Positions 59,864 through 64,000 of a DNA stretch of 64,000 nt are shown piece after piece. The notes under the pieces were generated by a model. The model was not told where the DNA came from, ran no database searches, and worked only from the letters and a program-made list of their open reading frames with translations. A program made the translations under genes and the position numbers. The number at the start of each line of letters is the position of its first letter. Within the stretch, counting starts at the first letter, position 1. This stretch comes from Strongylocentrotus purpuratus (taxonomy: Eukaryota > Echinodermata > Echinoidea > Camarodonta > Strongylocentrotidae): contig NW_022145609.1 of assembly GCF_000002235.5 (NCBI RefSeq), forward strand, positions 28,233,153-28,297,152. The letters are read 5' to 3'.

Positions 59864-62203
59864 CATTTCCCTCTCCCCTCTTTCTTTCTTTCTTTCCCTC
59901 TCCCCTCTTTCTTTCTTTCCCTCTTTCCTCCTTTACTTTTTACCAGTTTCCTTATATCTTCTCTCCTCTTCTATTTTTTAGGGTGATATTTTAATGCCTT
60001 TTATTAAATGTGATTTGATATTTTTTCCGCTGTTAATTTTATTTATTTCATTGTCGTTTTTGTTTGTTTTTTTGTTTTGTTGTGCTTTTTACTATTTTTA
60101 ATGCGTATTATGCTTATATGTTAGTTTTATACTGTTCTTACCATTGCCTGTGAGCTTTGGTGATATTCGTTATTTATATTTCCGTGTTTTTATCCTGTTC
60201 AGGACCATGATGTAAAACAGATTTTGTATCTACAATGTATATCTGATTCTTGATATCCTGATTAAATATATTTCAATAAAAAAAAAAAAAAATAAGTTAT
60301 AAGAATGCAGGAGATTACGAGCTGTATATGCAAGAGATGGAATAGATTAAGAGTTGTAGGAATGCAAGAGATGTACGAGATTAAGAGTTGTAAGAATGCA
60401 AGAGATGAACGAGATTAAGAGTTGTAAGAATGCAAGAGATGGAATAGATTAAGAGTTGTAGGAATGCAAGAGATGTACGAGATTACGAGCTGTAAGAATG
60501 CAAGAGATGAACGAGATTAAGAGTTGTAGGAATTCAAGAGATGTACGAGATTAAGAGTTGTAAGAATGCAAGAGATGGAATAGATTAAGAGTTGTAGGAA
60601 TGCAAGAGATGTACGAGATTACGAGCTGTAAGAATGCAAGAGATGAACGAGATTAAGAGTTGTAGGAATTCAAGAGATGTGCGGGATTACGAGCTGTAGG
60701 AATGCAAGAGATGTACGAGATTATGAGTTGTAAGAATGCAGGAGATGGAAGAGATTACGAGTTGTAAGAATACAGGAGATTACGAGCTTTAAAAATGCGA
60801 GAGATGGGAGAGATTAAGAGTTGAGTAGGAATGCATCTGAGATTCAAGAGATTCTACAACAGGGCTTGGAAATTATCTGCTTAAATTCTACTGAATATCA
60901 AATTGTCCTGATCCTGATAATACTAGCTTAGGGATAACTTCTCCGAGCGCGTTTTCATCCACTAGATAATATCGTTTTCAGATAAATAACAGTGTGCAGA
61001 GCATGTAGAAGAATCGCTGCAAGAAAGTTTCCACATATTATTAAGAATTTGCGTAATCATTCAACTGATTTTCTCCATACAAAACTAAACAGTGTCATTG
61101 ATGGTTGATTAATTCGTTTCATTGATTTATTTGTTTCTTTTATCGTGATCTAGACCCAGTGGCCATTGAGCCAAGTGTCGATTGTGATTTCGGAGAAGCT
61201 GAGATATGTTACTATACGCATGACCCCACCGCAAACTTTAACTGGGAGTGGACGAACCGAGCCACGGATAGTTCCTTCACTGGCCCCGCCCAGGACCATA
61301 CAAGAGGAGATGAATTGGGTAAGACCGGTTTGGCTCTTTCAATAAGCCTTTTCGGGATCGGACACGGGTGGATAAAAAGGCTAGTTATCTAAGTTAAGAA
61401 TCGTTATGATATAACCGACGTGTATTCGCATATTCACTTTTCATGAAAAAATAAACGTGGAAGCCGCTTGAGATAAAGCCTTGTCCAGAATTGTAGGCCA
61501 AGAGATTGTCTAGATTGACCTAAAGTAGTCACTCCATCTAGCCCATTAGATGTTACCCTTACCTAGTAGTTAGACTAAGAGTCATTGACAAATATGTTGT
61601 CGGTCTAACCGTAGCTGTCGGGATTACGGGTCCCCAGAACAGACCCCACATTAAAGGGATGTTACCCATGCTCCAAACTTCGTCAAATCTCTCCAAAGGA
61701 AGTTGTAGGAAAGAACTATTTAAAACAAGGGCGAATGTTGCCTGTACCCAATCTGACTTGGCACCATTTGAACTGTTTTTCACGGGAAGGGGGTTATTTT
61801 TATGCCTCCGCCCCCCCCCCCATCTTGGCTGTGTTTGACATGAAATATTTGTATGGATATCGACATTGATGTACAAGAGTAGCATACATACTTTGTTTCT
61901 TCTTTTGGGGTTGTTTATTTGTTTAAAAAAAACAATGCTCATTTGTAAAACTGATATATCTTAACAAAGTGGGCTATCCATATATATATTCCTCATTTTA
62001 TATTACGTTTCTATTATGTATGTATTGTTTTTATAATGTGATTTGGAAAATGTATACCATACCCTCCATGTAAATCAGATGGATATATTGCATAATTTAT
62101 TATTTCAGGTAAAATCTTTCTTTCGTGATGTTAAGTATCAATATTATTAATATCGTAATCTATACCGGGAGGCAATGAACAGTTTTGATAGTGCTCAGTT
62201 TCG

Positions 62204-62257
<54 letters not shown>

Positions 62258-63141
62258 CTTCCTTGTCTGTATTACCTTCCTCAGCTAGCTGTCATGACTA
62301 TCAATGTCTAGTTATGGGCTTAAATTATTATAAATTAGGTAAGTTAGATCCAAAAGGAATACAATGCTCCTTTCTGTAATGATCGATCTCTTGGTTTTGA
62401 CTTAGACCACCAATCGATAGTACATTTCAAATCAAGTTTATAATTTTAATCAAGTTAAATTTAAAAAAAAGAAAGACTTGCGCTCCATAGCATTAACGGA
62501 ACACCAGTTACACATTATTTAGGCTCTAAAAACACATCCACCCCAGGAACCCCTTTCGCTGTTTCGCTCCGTCCCAACTATGACCATATTCTCCTTCAAA
62601 ATGTAAGTGCATAAAGACTATTTGGTTCATGCTATGAAAAGTTGACATCGTTCGTTCGTGTCTCGTTAGATCAAGATTAATGTATCTTGATCTTCGGAGT
62701 AGTTGCTACAACCGGCCGTGTCAGACACGTTACCCCGGGGTGCGAGATAGGACTCTTGTAGCGTGCCCCCATTTAAAACAATTATACGATAACAATTAAC
62801 ATTACATTCAATTAAAAGTATGAAACTATCAAAACGTTGACATAAGTACATGTTTATTGTTTCTATTGTAATCAGGATTCTACGTACACATAGACAGTGT
62901 CTACCAGAGACCAGGAAGTAAATCTAGACTCATCTCTCCTCTTATCAACGCTCCACAACGCTCATCTTGTCTTGAGTTTTGGTTTCATATGTATGGCAGC
63001 CATATTGGACAGTTGAATGTCTACTTCAAATACAATGACAGCGCCCTCCCTGATAAACCAGCTTGGTCACTTTCTGGTAACCAAGGCAACACATGGCACA
63101 GAGCATCTTCTTTAATCACCGACATGACGCGAGACTTCAAT
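46097..63141 (+). CDS. MAM-domain protein gene, eight internal exons
   Basis: Eight exons encode MAM domains, extracellular adhesion modules of about 160 residues. Exons are 46097-46231, 47821-48143, 48925-49009 (MAM 1), 49335-49496, 51173-51483, 53896-53980 (MAM 2), and 61154-61318, 62876-63141 (MAM 3, incomplete). Each domain is cut identically: phases 1-1, 1-0, 0-1. The shared plan shows that the domains arose by duplicating a three-exon unit. No start, signal peptide, membrane segment or stop is seen, so the gene extends both ways, and the last exon of MAM 3 lies beyond the window. Family members are usually secreted, GPI-anchored or membrane receptors; which applies here cannot be told. 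Confidence 0.92.
46232..47820 (+). other. Intron 1 of the MAM gene
   Basis: It holds a GA microsatellite (46430-46455) next to a G run (46466-46480). A repeat at about 46990-47062 is the reverse complement of sequence near 12700-12770. No gene is seen. Confidence 0.75.
47821..48143 (+). CDS. MAM 1, exon 2, with inserts
   Basis: The acceptor is taccgcag and the donor is gtacgt at 48144; phase 1 to 0. It encodes A-R-L-I-S-P-R-F, then F-W-V-H and G-N-L. An Asp-rich insert (D-D-D-D-E) and a Thr-rich insert (T-T-N-T-T-T-T-M) make it longer than its counterparts. The usual cysteine before the F-W-x-H motif is missing; a different cysteine follows in L-R-C-F. Confidence 0.88.
48144..48924 (+). other. 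Intron 2 of the MAM gene
   Basis: This 781-base AT-rich intron shows no feature beyond its splice sites. Confidence 0.8.
48925..49009 (+). CDS. MAM 1, exon 3
   Basis: The acceptor is ccgacag and the donor is gtcaga at 49010; phase 0 to 1. It encodes I-V-F-E-A-T-C-G and D-I-A-I-D-D-V, the MAM closing strand. The usual final cysteine after D-D-V is absent. Two tgacgtca palindromes at 48978 and 48996 are explained by the Asp-Asp-Val codons. Confidence 0.88.
49010..49334 (+). other. Intron 3 of the MAM gene
   Basis: This 325-base AT-rich intron contains a short TA run (49030-49041) and no gene. Confidence 0.8.
49335..49496 (+). CDS. MAM 2, exon 1
   Basis: The acceptor is tttttttcag and the donor is gtaaca at 49497; phase 1-1. 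It encodes F-N-C-T-F-E-A-A-G-L-C-V-F-S-Q with cysteines 1 and 2 and an N-C-T glycosylation site, ending at R-D-H-T and a Gly-rich tail. Confidence 0.88.
49497..51172 (+). other. Intron 4 of the MAM gene
   Basis: It contains a SINE at 50562-50770 and a stretch of repeated aatgcccctttt-type phrases at 49930-50100. No gene is seen. Confidence 0.75.
50562..50770 (+). mobile_element. tRNA-derived SINE
   Basis: The head has an A box (tagcttagtcgg, 50569-50580) and a B box (ggttcgaaacc, 50611-50621) at the spacing expected for RNA polymerase III. The body contains attatcaggtccctcgg and agcagtcaggtaaaataacc and ends in an AACC-rich tail. I recall this body from sea-urchin SINEs. No target duplication was fixed. 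Confidence 0.8.
51173..51483 (+). CDS. MAM 2, exon 2
   Basis: The acceptor is ttttaacag and the donor is gtaaat at 51484; phase 1 to 0. It encodes A-R-L-V-S-P, then A-C-L-L-F-W-Y-H-M with cysteine 3, and Q-W-L-L-G and K-F-Q at the end. The last 147 bases are duplicated just downstream. Confidence 0.9.
51522..51668 (+). pseudogene. Duplicated 3' half of MAM 2 exon 2 with its donor site
   Basis: The sequence from 51337 through the donor and about 38 intron bases recurs 185 bp downstream. The copy keeps the exon text (Q-W-L-L, F-Q) and a donor gtaaat at 51669, but no good acceptor precedes it. Adding 185 bases would shift the frame and stop at 51580-51582. It looks like a non-functional pseudo-exon, or a distal alternative donor giving a truncated product. 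Confidence 0.85.
51868..52050. mobile_element. Foldback (inverted-repeat) element
   Basis: Arms of about 75 bases face each other: tagtattaatgactgcttt on the left and its complement on the right, with gttgtttttatacgctc and gctattgccc shared, around a short GC-rich centre. The arms differ by a few substitutions and a small indel. No gene lies inside. Confidence 0.85.
52733..52754. repeat. Palindrome around ccatgg
   Basis: The sequence cccggtaaccatggttactg followed by gg is nearly self-complementary over 22 bases. The half aaccatggttactggga recurs about 37 bases downstream. Confidence 0.75.
53896..53980 (+). CDS. MAM 2, exon 3
   Basis: The acceptor is tttcccttag and the donor is gtgagt at 53981; phase 0 to 1. 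It encodes I-I-F-E-F-T-A-G and I-A-I-D-D-V, ending Y-E-C-P-G-E, which supplies the final MAM cysteine. Confidence 0.88.
54131..56210. repeat. 34-bp minisatellite, left part
   Basis: The unit gagattaagagctgtagaa followed by atgcaagagatggaa (34 bp) repeats about 60 times with point changes and occasional short units. It lies in intron 6 of the MAM gene. The array is interrupted at 56210 by a retrotransposon and resumes at 60295. Confidence 0.95.
56209..56865 (+). CDS. Retrotransposon ORF1 (gag-like, zinc knuckles)
   Basis: Residues near the start form a short helical, possibly coiled segment (R-I-D-Q-L-S-S-D-L-K). A Pro/Gln-rich middle region follows, then two CCHC knuckles: C-T-Y-C-G-E-L-N-H-R-E-H-K-C and C-R-R-C-L-Q-Y-G-H-K-E-K-M-C. 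Such proteins bind element RNA in the particle. The ATG at 56209 uses two bases of the flanking repeat, so the original start was probably upstream. The frame ends in a UAG at 56863, three codons after the last knuckle cysteine. Confidence 0.85.
   Translation: MKCKCINQRIDQLSSDLKKVQHAVEAILDAPKNVKTNPSPKKQRRTPPPAQKSDRQQDQISSAAFQSQCMYPPQPPPPHQRMQFVPPTSDFPAPLPQRRLNPQLDQSRYQPLLQPPSRPMQPPPNEPTINHHHPRPSTFFNHDLYQNQGFAFFPSPYNQSQRRSYASVAAPPTFYNYASASCTYCGELNHREHKCKHGVQLQCRRCLQYGHKEKMCHY
56908..59784 (+). CDS. Retrotransposon ORF2 (AP endonuclease and reverse transcriptase)
   Basis: The endonuclease has N32, E59 in T-E-T-W, G-D-F-N (D165, N167), D210 and D232-H233. The reverse transcriptase has F-L-D-I-S-K-C-F-D near 591-599, G-I-P-Q-G-S-I-L-G-P at 649-658 and Y-A-D-D at 680-683. 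The C-terminal region with S-V-W-G and G-K-I-W-N-S-L-P is typical of Jockey/CR1-group elements. The coordinates use a TTG; no ATG precedes the endonuclease, and the frame is open back to 56866, in register with ORF1 across one UAG. Numbering counts from 56908. Confidence 0.93.
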   Translation: MKQSDLLSFPNEHDKCASKLSKVKGLKIGHLNVRSLHGKIDEIRFLTSKINLDILCLTETWLHDMIDDSVVKIDGYHLIRRDRNNSTRGGGVCIYVRNIIVFSERYNLLSINVEATWIELSLKSDKLIIGCLYRPPNSDSSYFDNMLNIFEKVASEDKDLVILGDFNYDYKFDAASFSDNPVNMIENLFSLTQLIHKPTRVTGTSSKCLDHILTSVPDKHILSDVAKISLSDHYFIYTCINVNNTSKNVHNVVRFRDYKNFNENAFIDDLKHSDVLNNNCTFCIPLREKWVEWKQAFLNCCNKHAPVKECRVKTRHCPWINSNIIKLIYKRDYLKKKYDRLKIPYLLTEYRNLRNSVTKLIRKEKRKYFDSVSERYSNDSKKLWKELSKITGRGKKDSVLPSDLDSNKLNDYFVNIGKKISETFSNHDLSWNHPESIHTFVLKSISPGKTKHSLSLLSKESSLDILEFDRKLLQISAPYINISLNCLFNESLYCGFLPNDWKLARTTPVYKGKGDKNNISNYRPISVVCHIAKLLEKEVQSQFLSYLQTNHLINVDQYAFLPNHSTNTCLHRVIDDWYESFNEKEKVGACFLDISKCFDCIDHELLLSKLNKYGILNTELKWFSSFLSGRKQAVYCHGKLSETQDITIGIPQGSILGPSLFLVFINDITDCLRLSTCNIYADDVVLYVSDMDINVITSKLQADLYAINEWYCKNRLRINTNKSNIMLLSSNTRGNDELSLKVHIDTETIEQVRSIRYLGIEIDDRLSWDIHIKSLTKSLSYKIFTLRKLSKFLSSSILNKIYKCTIQPILDYSCSVWGNCSLQNRNFLLRLQKRAARIVVGNFDYNVNSLSIINSLKWQSIDTRRDYFLSCIMYNRIHGKAPVRLCNEVEMVFDRHGFNTRLANTLNVVLPKPNIECFKNCFRYAGGKIWNSLPSAFQNAKSIDVFKRMYKDKFFKPV
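59785..60277 (+). other. Retrotransposon 3' UTR
   Basis: It begins with a CT microsatellite (about 59822-59930), then T-rich sequence, and ends with the aataaa signal (60275). No coding potential is seen. Confidence 0.8.
60295..60845. repeat. 34-bp minisatellite, right part
   Basis: The same unit as at 54131-56210 continues for about 16 copies after the retrotransposon, and ends near 60845 in a diverged unit. Confidence 0.93.
60846..61153 (+). other. End of intron 6 of the MAM gene
   Basis: This is non-coding sequence leading to the acceptor at 61152-61153. Nothing else is seen. Confidence 0.7.
61154..61318 (+). CDS. MAM 3, exon 1
   Basis: The acceptor is tgatctag and the donor is gtaaga at 61319; phase 1-1. 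It encodes V-D-C-D-F-G-E-A-E-I-C-Y-Y with cysteines 1 and 2, and A-Q-D-H-T near the end. Confidence 0.88.
61319..62875 (+). other. Intron 7 of the MAM gene
   Basis: It contains a CT microsatellite at 62205-62254 and a C run near 61808-61820. No gene is seen. Confidence 0.75.
62876..63141 (+). CDS. MAM 3, exon 2
   Basis: The acceptor is tgtaatcag and the donor is gtatgt at 63142; phase 1 to 0. It encodes S-R-L-I-S-P, S-C-L-E-F-W-F-H-M-Y-G with cysteine 3, and G-N-Q-G-N-T-W. The final MAM exon (phase 0 to 1) would be expected beyond the right edge. Confidence 0.88.
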
Positions 63142-63214
63142 GTATGTTCTTTCACTTTCAATCTTTGTTATTGCCACTTGCGCGTTCATTCTTTGTTGTG
63201 TGATCTGCACACTA

Positions 63215-63853
63215 CCGTGTGAGTCAAAAAAAGTTTACACCTAAAAAATTGCTAATTATTTTATAAATCATCTATAAACAGTAAATTATTATACATCTTA
63301 TGATAGAGTGTTTTATCCCAAATCATTTGGTATCATTTTTGTGTGGTATGTGTTCACGCTTGGATGAACAGGAAGCATTGTTTGCGAGAGTGCAAAAATC
63401 GACTTGCGCCAAAGTGATGCCTACAGTATTATGCTGTGATTAGCGGATGAGAGAATGAATTGATTGTATCAAATGAAATGCACTGCATATCCTTTTTGCA
63501 GAAGGAAAGTCACACACACGCGCACAAATGTTGTTGATATTTGATATTTGATATGTGTGGCTTGATTGATTTTGTTAGGGATGTTATTTGGATCTGCAAA
63601 GACCGAATTAGAACCCAAATCCCATTGTTTTATTCAATCATCACATAAGCAACTTTGGCGCAAGTCGATTTTTGCACTCTCGCATACAGTGCCTCCTGTT
63701 CATCCAAGCGTGAACACATACCGCACAAAAATGATACCAAATTAATTGGTATAAAATACTCTTTCATTAGATGTATAATAATTTACTGTTCATAAATCAT
63801 TTTTAAAATAATTAGCAATTTTCTAGGTGTAAACTTTTTTTTGACTCACACTG
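63215..63853. mobile_element. Tc1/mariner-like MITE with ~200-bp inverted repeats
   Basis: Inverted repeats of about 200 bases run from gtgtgagtcaaaaaaagttt at the left to its complement at the right, and include gtgttcacgcttggatgaac and caaaaatcgacttgcgcc. TA dinucleotides flank both ends (63213-63214 and 63854-63855), as expected for Tc1/mariner target sites. The ~230-base centre has no transposase. It sits in the intron after MAM 3 exon 2. Confidence 0.88.
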
Positions 63854-64000
63854 TATATCGCATGTCATAAGTTGCAATTAGTATATCGAACAGTATACCC
63901 AAATCTAGTCATTTTTGTATTGAAGGTTACAACCTTTCTTGCCTTGACATTTATTTCATGGTAAAAAGTAATGAAATGATCTGTCCTATGATTCCTTATT

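Larger units (their letters stand above)
56211..60294 (+). mobile_element. Non-LTR retrotransposon (Jockey/CR1 group), probably 5' truncated
   Basis: The element carries a gag-like ORF with zinc knuckles, an endonuclease-reverse transcriptase ORF, a CT-rich 3' UTR and a poly(A) tail (60278-60292) with aataaa at 60275. It sits within the 34-bp minisatellite. The word agttat at 56205-56210 is repeated at 60295-60300, a likely 6-bp target duplication. The first ATG overlaps the junction, and the gag-like part lacks an N-terminus, so the copy is probably 5' truncated. Both ORFs are otherwise open, so the insertion is young. Confidence 0.9.

Noticed and set aside
54131..60845. CRISPR-like array of regular short repeats
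   Set aside because: Units are contiguous with no unique spacers, and the genome is eukaryotic. It is a minisatellite.

Overview
This window is eukaryotic, AT-rich and dominated by repeats. It is most likely from a marine invertebrate deuterostome, and I favour an echinoderm such as a sea urchin. The grounds are a multi-exon MAM-domain gene with large introns, a tRNA-headed SINE whose body I recall from sea-urchin genomes, a dispersed repeat starting aagtccacccc that I also recall from echinoids, and frequent acatgta words. No species can be named from sequence alone.

Layout. 1-11129 is a satellite of ~181-bp monomers (about 61 copies) with higher-order structure at ~1.8 kb and ~7.2 kb, ending in a 500-base gap (11130-11629). 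11630-15990 is non-coding and holds a ~1.3-1.5 kb tandem duplication carrying a short TIR element. 15996-17690 is a series of different tandem repeats. 18022-28383 encodes a near-intact Helentron-type Helitron: a PHD finger, an OTU protease, a second cysteine-protease-like domain, HUH Rep, PIF1-like helicase and an AP-type endonuclease, split over four frames. 29829-33460 holds a broken hAT-like transposase gene lying between two fragments of a different transposon-like gene. 34805-35632 is a decayed Ty3/Gypsy fragment in permuted order. 37500-45960 is a block of ~1.85-1.9 kb repeats with a tRNA-like segment, alternating CG tracts, CRE-like palindromes and hairpins.

46097 to the right edge is the one ordinary host gene I can support. 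Eight exons on the + strand encode two complete MAM domains and most of a third; splice phases match at every junction, and the true start and stop lie outside the window. Its introns hold a SINE, a partial exon duplication, a foldback element, a 34-bp minisatellite interrupted by a ~4.1 kb non-LTR retrotransposon, and a Tc1/mariner-like MITE at the right end.

The most notable items are the two-protease Helentron, the retrotransposon whose two ORFs share one frame separated only by a UAG, the correlated cysteine changes in the first MAM domain, and the hairpin-bordered repeat block. Family assignments come from motif reading and memory; nothing was searched or aligned by software.
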